The notes under the pieces are model-generated. The model was not told where the DNA came from, did not search any database, and saw nothing but the letters and a program-made list of their open reading frames with translations. Below, piece after piece: positions 43,794-55,320 of a DNA stretch of 64,000 nucleotides. The position numbers and the translations under genes are program-made. Origin of the DNA: Portulaca oleracea. Lineage: Eukaryota; Streptophyta; Magnoliopsida; Caryophyllales; Portulacaceae. Each line of letters starts with the position of its first letter. Within the stretch, counting starts at the first letter, position 1. The stretch lies in the NCBI GenBank assembly GCA_029582165.1, contig CM055872.1, forward strand, positions 31,346,761 through 31,410,760, given 5' to 3'.

Positions 43794-45196
43794 TCCTCCT
43801 CAGGTTGAGGAAAGTTTGTCCTCAAACTTGGAAGGTCTTCATGTGCTGGAATATAGGGCCTTAAATTTGCAATGTTGAAGGTAGCACTCCCTCCATAGTC
43901 TTCTGATAGGTCCAACTTGTAAGCATTGTCTCCTATTTTCTCCAAGACTTCAAATGGGCCATCTGCTCTTGGAACTAGCTTGCCTTTTCTCTTTGCTGGG
44001 AACCTGTCCTTCCTTAGGTGTAGCCACACTAGGTCTCCTGGCTGGAAAACCACTTTTCTCCTGTGCTTGTTGGCTGAAGTAGCTGCTTGCTCAGAGTACT
44101 TCATGATTTTTTCTCTAACCTGCTGATGAAGCTTCTTGATCTTCTCTGTATGTGTACTTGCTTCATAACTGAACTTTACAGAATTGGTTAGTGGAGATAA
44201 ATCCAAAGGAGTTATAGGATTTCTCCCATATACCACCTGAAATGGGGAAAGGCCAGTTGCCTTTGAAGGGGCTGTATTGAATGCAAATTCAACATGTGCC
44301 AAAAGAGTGTCCCATCCTATTTTATTTGTGTTTATCAGTGATCTCAATAGAGTTCCTATTGTCCTATTGGTCACCTCTATCTGCTCATCAGTCTGTGGAT
44401 GGCATGTTGTGTTGTACTTAAGCCTTGTCCCTAGCTTCTTTCATAGAGTCACCCAGAAATGATTCAAAAATTTGGCATCCTTATTAGATACCATGCTCTT
44501 AGGGACTCCATGAAGTCTCACCACTTCCTGGAAGTATAGCTCTGCTACTTTCACTGCATCATTTGTGGTATGGCATGAAATAAAATGTGCCATCTTGCTG
44601 AATCTGTCTACCACCACCATCACTGAGTCTTTTCCCCTTTGTGATCTTGGCAGACGAATAATGAAATCCAAACTTACATCTTCCCATGGACTTGTAGGGA
44701 CTGGCAATGGAGTATACAACCCTTGAGGTAAGTTGTGGCTCTTTGCTACTTGGCAAATTGCACACCTTTTAACCTAGTGCTCCACATCTTTTCTAATTTT
44801 AGGCCAGCAGTAATGCTCCTTTAGTATGAGAAGAGTTTTCTCAATGCCAAAGTGTCCTGCTAGGCATCTTCTATTGACTTCTGAAAGCAGTAGCTCCCTG
44901 AAACTACTCTCAGGTATGCACAGTCTTGGTCCCTTGAAAAGAAACCCTTGGTCTATATGATACAGACTCTGAGGGTGTCCTTTGCATTTCTGGAAAATCT
45001 AACCAAAATCTTCATCCTCTTTGTACAAGGCTTTCAACTGCTCGAAGCCAAGTACTCTTGCATCTAAAACCTCCAACAACAAATATCTCCTTGATAAAGC
45101 ATCAACTCCCTTATTCAACTTCCCTGACTTGTGGTGGTCATAAAGTGGAACTGCTGCATGAACTCTACCCAAGCAGCATGCCTGGTGTTAAGTTTG
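43751..45196 (-). pseudogene. TE-H integrase
   Basis: The N-terminal HHCC zinc region is near 44750-44880 (AGHFGIEKT ... CAICQVAK), with a stop in it. The core has DDE residues in [16 protein letters not shown] and EVTNR (frames 44441-44719 and 43751-44374, separated by a stop at 44441). The C-terminal block GPFEVLEKIGDNAYKLDL and FNIANLRPYIP end near 43830, and the frame stops at 43751, 43 bases inside the LTR. TE-K cuts off the preceding RNase H at 45201. Confidence 0.88.
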
Positions 45197-45201
45197 TGCT
45201 G

Positions 45202-46238
45202 TGATGTATATTTTCCTAGCTATATACATCAAGGTCTAGCTACAAGGACCTTAATCCAGTTTGAAGCTACAAATGTCGTCTTGGGTTTATCAAGGTAGAA
45301 GGCGTAAAGGATCTTGACGGTACTCTAAGCTTAGTCCTCACACTTCTAAGCTTATATGGAGTTACTCTCACATTTGGAGGACATCAATGAGCTTAAATCA
45401 TTCTCAAGTCCTTATTGAGAAGTCATCTCTCACAGCAGCAAAAGACTCTATCAAGTACAGTTCGATATTTTGCTCTATAATCCTTGATCTATACGTCTAT
45501 TGAGGAAATCATCAAAATACAGATTGAAGCTCTGTCATTAAGCTTTCCAATGGTTTTTTCATCATTGAAAACAGACAAGTATTGAAGGAGTTATAGCAAT
45601 TTCTTTCTAGAGTTGTATTTTAGAGTTTATGATGTCATAAATAGGATATATGATGTAATAGTTGATTCTTGGTATCTTGAACCCTAGGTACACGTCCAAG
45701 GGGTCCTAGAGTAGTATAAATAGACCCCCTTGGGTGCCATTGTATTCATTCATTACATCTCATATCAAATACAAATCAAATTTAAACACATTGTGTTTTC
45801 TCTCTAGCTTGTGTGCTAGAATTGGTTCTCTTGAGGGAGAGTCTTTTGTATCTCTTCTTCTATTCTAAGATTGGCTATCTTATATTGGTGATAGGAAGAG
45901 TTGGAGGATTCTAGGAGTAGTGAATCTGTATCTCCTTAGAAGATCCCAAGCCATTATCATTCAAATCATCGATTCAACACCATTGTAAGTTCAATCATCA
46001 ATTCGTTTGAATCTTTGAATGTCAATTGCATTTCCGTTTCATCAAACTTCATTCCAACCAGAATACACTCATAAATCCATCTTTACATTTGTCCATATCA
46101 TCCACCCTTTCGTTTATCATCCATTATTCATCCAATTACATGTCATTCCATCGTTCTTATGGTTCCTATCCTAGAGAATCAATCTAGATCCGTTCTACAT
46201 TTCATGTGTAATGTGATCTTTGATCCCATTATACATCA
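45202..46238 (+). repeat. TE-K 5' LTR
   Basis: TGATGTATATTTTCC to TATACATCA. TATA box TATAAATAG at 45715-45723. 45520-45605 has AAGCTTTCCAATGG and GAAGGAGTTATAG, weakly resembling the block shared by TE-B and TE-G. Confidence 0.95.
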
Positions 46239-46242
46239 AAAT

Positions 46243-46254
46243 TGGTATCAGAGC
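46243..46254 (+). other. TE-K primer-binding site
   Basis: TGGTATCAGAGC, initiator tRNA-Met type, four bases inside the LTR. Confidence 0.92.
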
Positions 46255-46519
46255 TTTGTGGATTGATTTCTCTAGTTCTTACATCTTTTTTTATCACGTA
46301 TACATCCCACCATTCTCACGCCGCCCATAAGTTCTTCCAAGAACTCATCAAGAACTCATAAAGAACCATAAACTCCACAAAGAACCTTAAAACCAAACTC
46401 AAACCTAGCCTAAACACATTCCCCATTTCGTCCCCTACATTCCCCCACTAAACCGTGAGTCTTGCTTGAAGTCTTTCTTCATCAAGATTCATATTCTATG
46501 GCTTGCAAAAGATCTTTTC

Positions 46520-46987
46520 ATGAATTCACCAAGTGAATTGAAACGTTTGGAGCAACAAATTCATGATCTCACCAAAGAAATGGAAGACCGTGGGATCCTT
46601 CAAAAGGGATCAAGAAGCACAAATTCACGTGTGGTACATTCTTATGAGGTTGAATATGAAGCACCTAATGAATGGAGTAAACGTTCCTGCAAGAAGAACG
46701 GAAATAAAGTTCAAGAAGTGTTCTTGTCGTTCAATTACGAAGGAGACTACATCCACAAACTTGAAAGAATGGAGCAAGGGAGCAAGGACGTGGTTGAATA
46801 TACCATAGAATTCAGACGACAACTACGGAAATATGGCCTTAAGGAGGATGATCCACACGTTTTGGTATATTGTACTCTTGGTCTTAATGATTACATTTGG
46901 TGTGTTGTTGTACATCAATCTTACGCAAACTTGAAAGAGTTAAGTTCTTTAGCTCTTGATGTTGAAATTCATGTAAAGAGTAAATAA
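46520..46987 (+). pseudogene. TE-K gag fragment
   Basis: Starts at the ATG at 46520. It has a short coiled-coil-like start, then jumps into the C-terminal part of a gag capsid domain (VVEYTIEFRRQL, LGLNDYIW, LALDVE). The middle of gag is missing. It ends in TAA at 46985-46987, but the next ORF is in the same frame, one codon further on, so the two were probably one protein. No zinc knuckle is visible. Confidence 0.75.
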
Positions 46988-46990
46988 CTC

Positions 46991-48874
46991 TTGGACAAAA
47001 CCCGTACACAACAAAGACTTACAAAACAGCCCCTAAACCACCTCTCACCTACTATCCAAAGCACCTCAAATCAGCCCATAAACCTCCCCATTCCTATTGT
47101 CCAAGACGAGGAAATCATTGACCAAAGTACAAGTCGATCTTGCCAAAGTTTTGATCGTGTTGAAAGTGCATGTCAAACGTCATCCTATGAGCAACCAGAA
47201 TTTGAAAGTGAATCATTTGATGTATTTGACGTGTATGAGGATGTTCATGATGTAAGTGATAACCTTGGCATGAATGAGGAAGTTAATGTAGTATGTAGCG
47301 TGCTTAAAGATGAGTATGACAATCCGTTGTATGAGGAGAATAATGATGAGTTTCGAGTATATGACAACCCATTGTATGAGGAGGAAGGTGTGAATGAAGA
47401 AGTTGAATTGGCCGAATGTGATGTTTTTGTTGAAAATGAGCAAGTTCAAGAAGTATGTAGTAGCATGGCTAACGAAGTAAAAGAGGTACACATAGAGGAG
47501 GATCTTGAGGTAGAGGAAGTAGAAGAATTGAATGGAGAAGAGCTACGTGATGAAATGTGTTCATTGATCCAAGAAGGAGAAAGTTGTGCCATCATTGACG
47601 TTGACATTGATCTTGACCAAGATATTAGCCTCGCTACAACAAATGTCCAAGAATTGCAAATGAAGAGCTATTCACACCATGGCAATGATCTTCATATTGA
47701 TCCAAGAAGTCTAGTAAGTCTTGGTTTTTACAAGATTTGCAAAAATTCATTATATTGTAATATTACTTCTATGGATTCTAGTTATACTTTGTTGGAAGAA
47801 TCAAAGTTGTATGATAGGAGTATCATGCTCCAAGAGGCGTCTTTATTACCACCTTGTGTCTCACGGCTCAAGGAGGATCAAAGCATTCTTATGACACTTA
47901 TGGAGGATAAGTATCGTAAATTTAAAAAGCTAAGGAGCTTCATTCTTGCGCCAAAGGAGGCTGGAAACCGTGAGCCAATAAAGGATCAAGATCCTATGCC
48001 ATCACTTGTTCTCATTTGTGAATATTTGGATGAAAGACTAGCACCATCGACAAGTGACCTCTCTCACTTATCTCTTTGGGTACGTTTCTCTCCCTTGAGT
48101 ATTATCATGCATCAAAGGCTGCCACCGAATCCCTTGATTCATCACCGAATGGCCTATGCAAAGGATCAAGCGCAATTCATTGATAACTACATCAACGGCC
48201 TTGATTTTCATAGTATACAACATATTTTGAAAGAGTATGTACCATTGCAATGTAAAGAGATTGTATTTGTATACTTTGATAACATTTTTGTATGTGGTAG
48301 AAGTAGAAAGGAGTATATAAATCCTTTGGAGTTAGTCTTGATCATGACGAAGCATGAGGAGCCACAAGGAGAATTGGAGAAGTACTTGGAGAATTGTCCT
48401 TACCTCTCGTCCAAGAATGAGCTATCTCAACATACCTCATCAAATGGAGTAATTCAAGTGGACAAAAGGAAAGAAGGAACTACTCAAGAAGGGTCCATAC
48501 TTGCATCCATATTTAAGGAGATCACACCATCATTATGCTTTGAGATGAAGTACTTGATTCATTCGTCAAAATCAAGTCACTTGGAGGAAGCAAGTCCTTT
48601 GACTAAAGAAGGTTTTCTAATGGGAAGATACTTGTTTGATTCAAGATTACTTGAGTTTGAATATATCAAGGAGTTATACGAAGATGATGATGATTTTAAA
48701 GAAGTATTCAAGGTATGCGAGAAGCATCATCAACAACCCTTTCATATTAATCATAGATTTCTTTTCAAAGGGAATCAATTGTGTATTCCAAGGAGTGGAA
48801 TTCGTGACGTCTTAATCATGGAAGTACATGGAAGTTCTTTTGATCATTTGGGTCTTCTCAATACGTATTACTAG
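46991..48874 (+). CDS. TE-K 627-codon acidic ORF with pol remnants
   Basis: A long uninterrupted frame with no ATG at its beginning; it is the continuation of the gag frame. About residues 30-210 are very acidic and contain two copies of YDNPLYEE near 47316 and 47361. Residues 380-455 resemble a small piece of RT, with VYFDNIFVCGRS in place of a YFDD site. Residues 545-625 match the region before the integrase core (ELYEDDDDF, FLFKGNQLCIP, VHGSSFDHLG) and stop within it. All catalytic cores are lost, yet the frame stays open. The function of the acidic part is unknown. Confidence 0.75.
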   Translation: MDKTRTQQRLTKQPLNHLSPTIQSTSNQPINLPIPIVQDEEIIDQSTSRSCQSFDRVESACQTSSYEQPEFESESFDVFDVYEDVHDVSDNLGMNEEVNVVCSVLKDEYDNPLYEENNDEFRVYDNPLYEEEGVNEEVELAECDVFVENEQVQEVCSSMANEVKEVHIEEDLEVEEVEELNGEELRDEMCSLIQEGESCAIIDVDIDLDQDISLATTNVQELQMKSYSHHGNDLHIDPRSLVSLGFYKICKNSLYCNITSMDSSYTLLEESKLYDRSIMLQEASLLPPCVSRLKEDQSILMTLMEDKYRKFKKLRSFILAPKEAGNREPIKDQDPMPSLVLICEYLDERLAPSTSDLSHLSLWVRFSPLSIIMHQRLPPNPLIHHRMAYAKDQAQFIDNYINGLDFHSIQHILKEYVPLQCKEIVFVYFDNIFVCGRSRKEYINPLELVLIMTKHEEPQGELEKYLENCPYLSSKNELSQHTSSNGVIQVDKRKEGTTQEGSILASIFKEITPSLCFEMKYLIHSSKSSHLEEASPLTKEGFLMGRYLFDSRLLEFEYIKELYEDDDDFKEVFKVCEKHHQQPFHINHRFLFKGNQLCIPRSGIRDVLIMEVHGSSFDHLGLLNTYY

Positions 48875-49377
48875 ATGAAGGAGTATTATTTCTGGGCTAG
48901 CATGATCGTTGACATTGAGCAAACGTTACAATGTTGTGATATTTGCAATCTTTCTATACTATATGGAGATGAAAGCTTGAATTCTAAGGTTGAAGTACAA
49001 TGGATTCAAGGAAGTCTTACTATGTCTTCATCATGAGTTACAAGCTTGTGAATCTATACTTTGAAGTTGAGAAGTTATACGAGATTTCTACATTCTCTAT
49101 GAATAAACGAGATTTGAAGTTCCATGATGTCATTGGATTAGTCATGAGAAAACTTGGAAGAAAGTGGAAGTTCAAGTCAAGCATCAAAGGAATCTATCAA
49201 AGGAATCATCAAAGGAATCTATGATGATTTCAAGGAACAAGAGAAGTGATGTCAATAACACATATGGGAAGACATCTTATAAAGAAGGAAGGGAAACAAG
49301 GAAGAAGAAGTGTTATGTACTGGTTTAGAAGAATTTTTGTCTAAGTTTGAGGACAAACTTTTTCAACTGGGGGAGCA
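48875..49377 (+). pseudogene. TE-K integrase zinc-region remnant and 3' non-coding part
   Basis: Just after the stop, the sequence still reads as the end of the HHCC region (CCDIC near 48932-48948) in the same frame. The rest to the LTR has a few short ORFs without support, ending in a stretch resembling the usual pol end (GGACAAACTT near 49350). Confidence 0.55.
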
Positions 49378-50414
49378 TGATGTATATTTGCCTAGCTATA
49401 TACATCAAGGTTTAGCTACAAGGACCTTAATCGAGTTTAAAGCTACAAATGTCGTCTTGGGTTTATCAAGGTAGAAGGCGTAAAGGATCTTGAAGGTACT
49501 CTAAGCTCACTTCTCACACTTCTAAGCTTATATGGAGTTACTCTCAAATTTGGAGGACATCAATGAGCTTAAATCATTCTCAAGTCCTTATTGAGAAGTC
49601 ATCTCTCACGGCAGCAAAAGACTCCATCAAGTACAGTTCGATATTTTGCTCTATAATCCTAGATCTATACGTCTATTGAGGAAATCATCAGAAGACAGAT
49701 TGGAGCTCTTTCAATAAGCTTTCCAATGGTTTTTGAATCATTGAAAACGGACAAGTATTGAAGGAGTTATAGCAATTTCTTTCTAGAGTTGTATTTTAGA
49801 GTTTATGATGTCATAAATAGGATATATGATGTAATAGTTGATTCTTGGTTTCTTGAACCCTAGGTACACGTCCAAGGGGTCCTAGAGTAGTATAAATAGA
49901 CCCCCTTGGGTTCCACTATATTCATTCATTACATCTCATATCAAATACAAATCAAATTTAAACACATTGCGTTTTCTCTCTAGCTTGTGTGCTAGAATTG
50001 GTTCTCTTGAAGGAGAGTCTTTTGAATCTCTTCTTCTATTCTAAGATTGGCTATCTTAGATTGGTGATAGGAAGAGTTGGAGGATTCTAGGAGTGGTGAA
50101 TCTGTATCTCCTTAGAAGATCCCAAGCCATTATCATTCAAATTATCGATTCAACACCATTGTAAGTTCAATCATCAATTCATTTGAATCTTTGAATGTCA
50201 ATTGCATTTCCGTTTCATCAAACTTCATTCCAACCAGAATACACTCATAAATCCATCCTTACATTTGTCCATATCATCCACCCTTTCGTTTATCATCCAT
50301 TATTCATCCAATTACATGCCATTCCATCGTTCTTATGGTTCCTATCCTAGAGAATCAATCTAGATTCGTTCTAAATTTCATGTGTAATGTGATCATTGAT
50401 CCCATTATACATCA
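49378..50414 (+). repeat. TE-K 3' LTR
   Basis: 1037 bp partner of 45202-46238. TATA box at 49891-49899. Confidence 0.95.
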
Positions 50415-51451
50415 TGCTGTCCTTGAATGAATTTCAAGGCTTCATAATCATTGTGCAATATGAATTTAGCTCTAATTAGGTATTGTCTCCAGTGTTGAAG
50501 AGCTTTAATGATAGCATAGAACTCTTTATCATAGGTGCTGTACTTTCTCTTGGCTTCATTCAACTTTTCATTGAAATAGGCAACAGGCTTGCCTTCTTGG
50601 GTTAGAACTGCTCCTATGCCAACACCTAATGCATCACACTCTACTTCAAAAACTTTAGAGAAGCTTGGTAAAGCCAGGACTGGTGCTAATGTAAGGTGCC
50701 TCTTAACTTCTTCAAATGCTCTCTGTGCTGCTGGTGTCCAAGATAAACTTTTGCCCTTCCCTCGCTCTGTCATAGGTGCTAGGATGGTGCTAAAATTCCT
50801 CACAAATCTCTTATAAAAATAAGCTAAACCATGAAAAATTCTGATTTGCTGAATTGAACTAGGAATAGGCCATTCCCTAATTGCTTTGACCTTTTCCTCA
50901 TCCACTTGAATCATATCTGCTGTCACAATGTAGCCAAAAAAAGAGACTTGGCTTGCAAAAAATTGACACTTCTTTAAATTCCCATACAACTACTCCCTGC
51001 TTAATATCTCCATCACACTCTTTAAGTGATCAATATGCTCCAACTTAGATGGACTGTAAATAAGTATGTCATCAAAATAGACAACAACACACTTACCAAT
51101 CAATGGATTCAGAACTTGGTTCATTAGCCTCATGAATGTAGATGGTGCATTTGTAAAGCCAAAAGGCATGACTAACCACTCAAATAACCCTCTTTTTGTC
51201 TTGAAAGTTGTCTTCCATTCATCCCCTTCACATATCCTGATCTGATAGTAGCCACTTCTCAGATCAATCTTAGAAAACACCACTGAGCCATGTAGTTCAT
51301 CAAGCATATCTTCAAGCCTTGGGATTGGGTACCTGTACTTGACAGTAATTTTGTTAATAGCTCTACAGTCAATGCACATTCTTTGACTGCCATCCTTTTT
51401 AGGCACCAATAAGGTTGGTACTGCACAGGGGCTCAAACTCTCCATTATCAT
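50415..51451 (-). pseudogene. TE-H reverse transcriptase and RNase H
   Basis: RT blocks are in order: [48 protein letters not shown] and the catalytic YFDDILIYS near 51050-51080. A single in-frame TAG at 50990-50992 follows, then the thumb, connection and RNase H (VECDALGVGIGAVL, TYDKEFYAI, LHNDYEALK). TE-K ends the frame at 50414, and the RNase H end is at 45196. Apart from the TAG and the insertion the domain is well preserved. Confidence 0.92.
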
Positions 51452-52262
51452 TCCCTTCTCCAGTAGCTCATCTACCTGTCTCTAATTCTCACTTATCTCA
51501 GCTGGAGTCATTCTGTAGGCAGGTTTATTTGGCAAAGCAGATCTTGGAATAAGATCTATCTTGTGCTGTATGTCTCTCTTAGGGGGTAGGCCTGGGGGCA
51601 TTTCTTCAGGAAAGACATGTAGGTACTGGTTTAGGATAGGTTGAAATAGGGGGTGGTCATTTTATGGGGGTAGGTCTTCCTCAATGTCAAGCAGAATGAT
51701 TTCACTTTGCTCACTGAACTTATGTTGTTCAGCTGGCAAAAGGACATCAAGAGTGGGCTCAACAATAAGGTTCTTGGGTCTTTTTGTGAGCTGGGATTGT
51801 CTAAGAGGGGTAAGGGTGATCTTCTTTCTGTTTAGGCAAAGGGAATATGTGTTTGCTCTCCCATTATGACTAATAGATCTGTCTTACATCCAAGGTCTCC
51901 CTTTACTTTGGTTCAACCATTGTATTGTATAAGGTGCTGGATGGGTGCTAGTAGCTAAATTGAGCTTCTTCACCATGGTTTCAGAGGCTGCATTGGTGCA
52001 ACTGCCTCCATCAATGATCAAAGAAAAAAATTTCCCACCAACTGTGCATCTGGTGTGGAAAATGTTCTCCCTTTGTTCTGCTGCTTCATCCACTGCTGAA
52101 CTACTCAAGATCCTCCTTATCAAAAGCGTTTCCCGTTCATCAGGACCTGCTTCAACCTCTTCATCATCATACACAGGGTCTACATGGGGCTCTTCATACT
52201 GATCTTCTTCATCAAAAGGCTCAGGATTAAGCAAATGAGCTGCCTAAAACTCAGCCAAGGTG
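51452..52262 (-). pseudogene. TE-H protease with internal deletion
   Basis: 51884-52234 has an acidic linker and the protease site IIDGGSCTNAAS near 51990-52030. Directly after QWLNQ the frame jumps to KGRPW. In TE-A and TE-I about 35-40 residues lie between these blocks, so part of the protease is deleted. Stops follow at 51884 and 51664. The PPGLPP link into RT is at about 51590. Confidence 0.85.
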
Positions 52263-53362
52263 ATTGCTCTCTTGTTTGGACATTTAGATGCTATATGTCC
52301 AAGTCCTTGGCACTTGAAGCATCTTCATTCTAGGAAGGCTTTCCTAACAGTGGCTGGGGTTCTTTGTGGGGCATTTTGTGGCCGATTTTGTGGGGGTCTT
52401 GGGGGTGGATATCTGGATTGAGGTAGGGGTGGGGGTGGATACACTCTTTATGGGGGAATTTAAGGCTTGCTGTAGGGATTTGGCTTGGCTGAGTATCTGC
52501 TGCTGTAGTCCTTCACTCTAGCTTTCTTCTGTTGTTCCACTTTGTGAGCCAAAGAGCTCAGCTTATCAAGTGAATCATAAACTTGCAGCTCAACAACATT
52601 CTTGATACTTTCATTCAAACCTGCAAGATATCTGACATAAGTTTGCACTTCATTCTCTTGCATATTAATCTTCCAGAGCAAGTGCTCAAACTCTTTGGTG
52701 TAGTCCTCCACAGATATGCTTCCCTGTACCAAATGCTGTAGCTTGAAATAGTTTTCCTTCATATAGTTGTCTGGAAGGAACTTCTCTATCAACTTCTACC
52801 TCATCTCTACCCAGGTGCTCACCCTATCTCCTTCAATCTCCATTCTTCTCCTCTGCAAATTAGTCCACCAAGTAGAAGCATACTTTTTCAACTTCAAGGC
52901 TACTAACTTCACCTTATTCTTTTCTGAAACCTCCTTCAAGTCAAAAACCCTTTCTACTATCTGTAACCAATCTAAGAAAACATCAGGATCTAACTCCCCA
53001 GCATACTCAAGTATATCAATCTTGAAATCTAACTTCTCAACCCTCATGTCTTCCCTCCTTTCTTCCCTTTCACTCCCACTGTTTTCCTCAGGCTCACTGA
53101 ACCTAGGTGATCTCCTAACTCTTCTCCTTCTTCTGGGTGTAGGCCTAGGACCTCGACCTCCTCTTCGTGTCCTACTGAAAGGATTCTCACCTTCTCCTTC
53201 CTCCATCTCTTCATCAGTCTCTCTATTAAGCTCACTCCTATGCAATCTCATATAATACTGCAACTGCTCAATTAAGAACTTCATTTTTTTTTGCTCCATT
53301 TCTTCTTTTTCTTTTAAGGTCTGTTCTAAGACTTCTTGGGGTGTTTTACTAGTTCCGGCCAT
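52263..53362 (-). pseudogene. TE-H gag
   Basis: The ATG at 53362 begins MAGTSKTPQEV, then a Glu/Lys-rich coiled-coil-like part, an Arg-rich stretch (RRGGRGPRPTPRRRRR) and the capsid domain (FLDWLQIVERVFDL, YFKLQHLVQG, FEHLLW). One in-frame TAG lies at 52796-52798; further stops follow after 52460. The zinc knuckle CFKCQGLGHIASKC is at about 52275-52325. It would form the particle and bind RNA. Confidence 0.9.
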
Positions 53363-53403
53363 TTCAACTATAACAAGCAACAAACTCAAAGATAGAACAC
53401 AAT

Positions 53404-53415
53404 GCGCTGATACCA
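53404..53415 (-). other. TE-H primer-binding site
   Basis: The minus strand TGGTATCAGCGC lies three bases from the LTR; tRNA-Met type with one mismatch. Confidence 0.85.
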
Positions 53416-53418
53416 AGA

Positions 53419-54773
53419 TGATGTATGCAAGCTCACAAAGATCAGAGTATTGAACTGACAATACACCACACAGAAACACACTCACTACTGATGACCTTAA
53501 ACAAAGCTAATTTGAATGCAATTAGCTGGAATAGATGACAACCCAACAAGGAATTAAAAGGATAGACTTGTGTTCACTCTGATACAAGCACACCACAAGA
53601 TAAACACAAGGGCAAGGACTTAGTTACCTCAACAGATACAGGCACACCACCACTGAAGCAAATAAGCTCTATACACACCACCAGGTTGCCAACTCCTGGA
53701 TACTGAAGTAGATTCAAACAAATTAGAGTTTGCTGACACTCACAAACGAGAGGCTCAACTAAGGCACCCAGAATGCTATTGAAAATATAACTCAATAGTT
53801 TGGAAGCTGCTGAGTACATCACTATATATAGCTAATCCTAAACAGTTTGATTACAGGCACTTAATTAAAGTAACCTGCTAATCTCCCTTCTAATTTAGCT
53901 ATTGAACTAAACCAAATACATCATATTACATCCTATTCTAGGTAATACAATTCGGATACATTTGAAATAAAAGGAAAAACAAAGCTGGCTTCAAATTGGA
54001 CCAAAACCCCAAAGGTTGGAAATTTCAGCCAATGAGGGCCTTTCCTAGCTGGGAGGGTAATTCTAAGTTACCTCAGTAACTTTCCCGGGCTTTTCTTAAG
54101 CTAGATATAATCACAATAGCTTAAGGGAGGCTGAGAAATACTTGAATAACCCTCATTGGAGCTGAACAAAATAACTTAGCATCAGAACTAAGGTTCTGGA
54201 AAAACTGATAACAAACAATCATTTTGGGATTCTTTGTTCTGGTGCCTGAAACATGATACTTCCTTGCTCGAACATGCTGGGACTTGACTTGTCCTTGGAA
54301 AATGCATGTCCAAGGACAAAAAACTCCTTGTAATCCTTTGCTGAATCTCACTCAATTCAAAGATACAAAATTGAGAAAGATGTCTGCTTGGACTGTTTGT
54401 GTTGGGAACTGAATTGAGCTAGGTGGTCAATGCTGGTGGGATGAGTGGCTGTGCTGGCCAGGACTTGCCTTACCAAGGTGTAGCTAGCCTGGATGGAGGC
54501 TGTTGGTGGACTGGTGGTTGCTGTGGACTCCTTAAACTACTGCTGAGAGTGGAAGCCTACTGTTTCGGCTGGAAATGCTCCAACAATTTCTTGAGTTTAG
54601 TTCGTGAGGCTTCTGCTTGACAATCTTTGCCAAGTCTTGCTTGAACCTCCTTAGGTGATGAAGATGATGTAGAAGTTGCTCGAGCTGTTGCTGTGGCTGA
54701 ATCCTCCTCCTCCTCTTGGTTTGAACTTACTGATGATGCTTGAGTTGCTGCGCTTGCTGGATGGTCTCCATCA
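53419..54773 (-). repeat. TE-H 5' LTR
   Basis: 1355 bp partner of 42463-43793. TATA-like CTATATATAG at 53822-53831. Its first 217 bases (54557-54773) are open in the frame that encodes the pol tail in the 3' LTR. Confidence 0.94.
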
Positions 54774-54958
54774 ATCATCATGAGCTGCGTCAAATTAGGC
54801 CCCGAGGTCGGAGTACCTCCTTCTTGATTAGATGAAGTTGCCCCCTGCACAAAATGTGCCGCAACTTCATATGGTGCATACCTTTGCCTCAGTTCCGCCA
54901 TGGAGGGAACTGGTGGGGTAGAGGCATCTTGGGGCCTCTTCCCATTAACTTGGGCCAT
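54774..54958 (-). pseudogene. TE-D gag N-terminus
   Basis: The ATG at 54958 starts MAQVNGKRPQDAS and about 61 codons follow to the TE-H target. The frame continues at 42457. At present it runs instead into the TE-H LTR to a stop at 54557, giving a 133-codon chimeric frame. Confidence 0.8.
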
Positions 54959-55320
54959 TCTTTAGCAGGGTTTCTATCCAATCAGCACAACATGTATATC
55001 AGTTAGTCATATATATTTCCAATAATTTACATTACCAAGATATATAAATCACACTTTCTATCATAATATCATAAGATACAACAACCATCCAAAGAAAAGG
55101 CATTTGAAAGTGAAATTTGCAAGTTTCCATCTCTTTATCACATAACCAAACAATTTTCAATCAACAAACTATTATCACATGCGATTTCAGTTTGTATTTC
55201 ATTAGTTACCAACAGCTCAACTCTTTTCCATTTCACATTCAATACATAAATCTTTCCATAATAAAACATTCTTCCGTAGCACTTTTCCATCTATCAATAT
55301 AATGTACTTCATATAATGGA
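54959..55320. other. AT-rich sequence upstream of TE-D gag
   Basis: No ORF, PBS or LTR end is recognisable. It may be leader of TE-D or unrelated DNA. Confidence 0.4.

Larger units (their letters stand above)
45202..50414 (+). mobile_element. TE-K: non-autonomous gypsy element in TE-H pol
   Basis: LTRs are 45202-46238 and 49378-50414, both 1037 bp and very similar, with a perfect TSD TGCTG (45197-45201 and 50415-50419). Orientation is opposite to its host. PBS at 46243-46254; a purine-rich tract with GGGGGAG precedes the 3' LTR. The interior has a gag fragment and a long acidic ORF with scraps of RT and integrase, but no complete enzyme. Confidence 0.94.
42463..54773 (-). mobile_element. TE-H: chromovirus-like gypsy element carrying TE-K
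   Basis: LTRs are 42463-43793 and 53419-54773, TGATGTATGC to CTCCATCA, with a perfect TSD ATCAT (42458-42462 and 54774-54778). On the minus strand: PBS, gag, knuckle, protease, RT, RNase H and integrase. Without TE-K it is about 7.1 kb. It resembles TE-A in domain sequence and in pol coding that enters the LTR. Stops and a protease deletion inactivate it. Confidence 0.93.
31797..54958 (-). mobile_element. TE-D: oldest gypsy element, split by TE-E and TE-H
   Basis: The pieces are 31797-32022, 40666-42462 and 54774-54958. On the minus strand they give gag with two zinc knuckles, protease and the beginning of RT. The two-knuckle gag and protease LFDYGASHSFIS resemble Tekay/Del-type chromoviruses (inference). 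No LTR or PBS of its own is identifiable; the right boundary beyond the gag ATG at 54958 is unclear. Confidence 0.8.
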
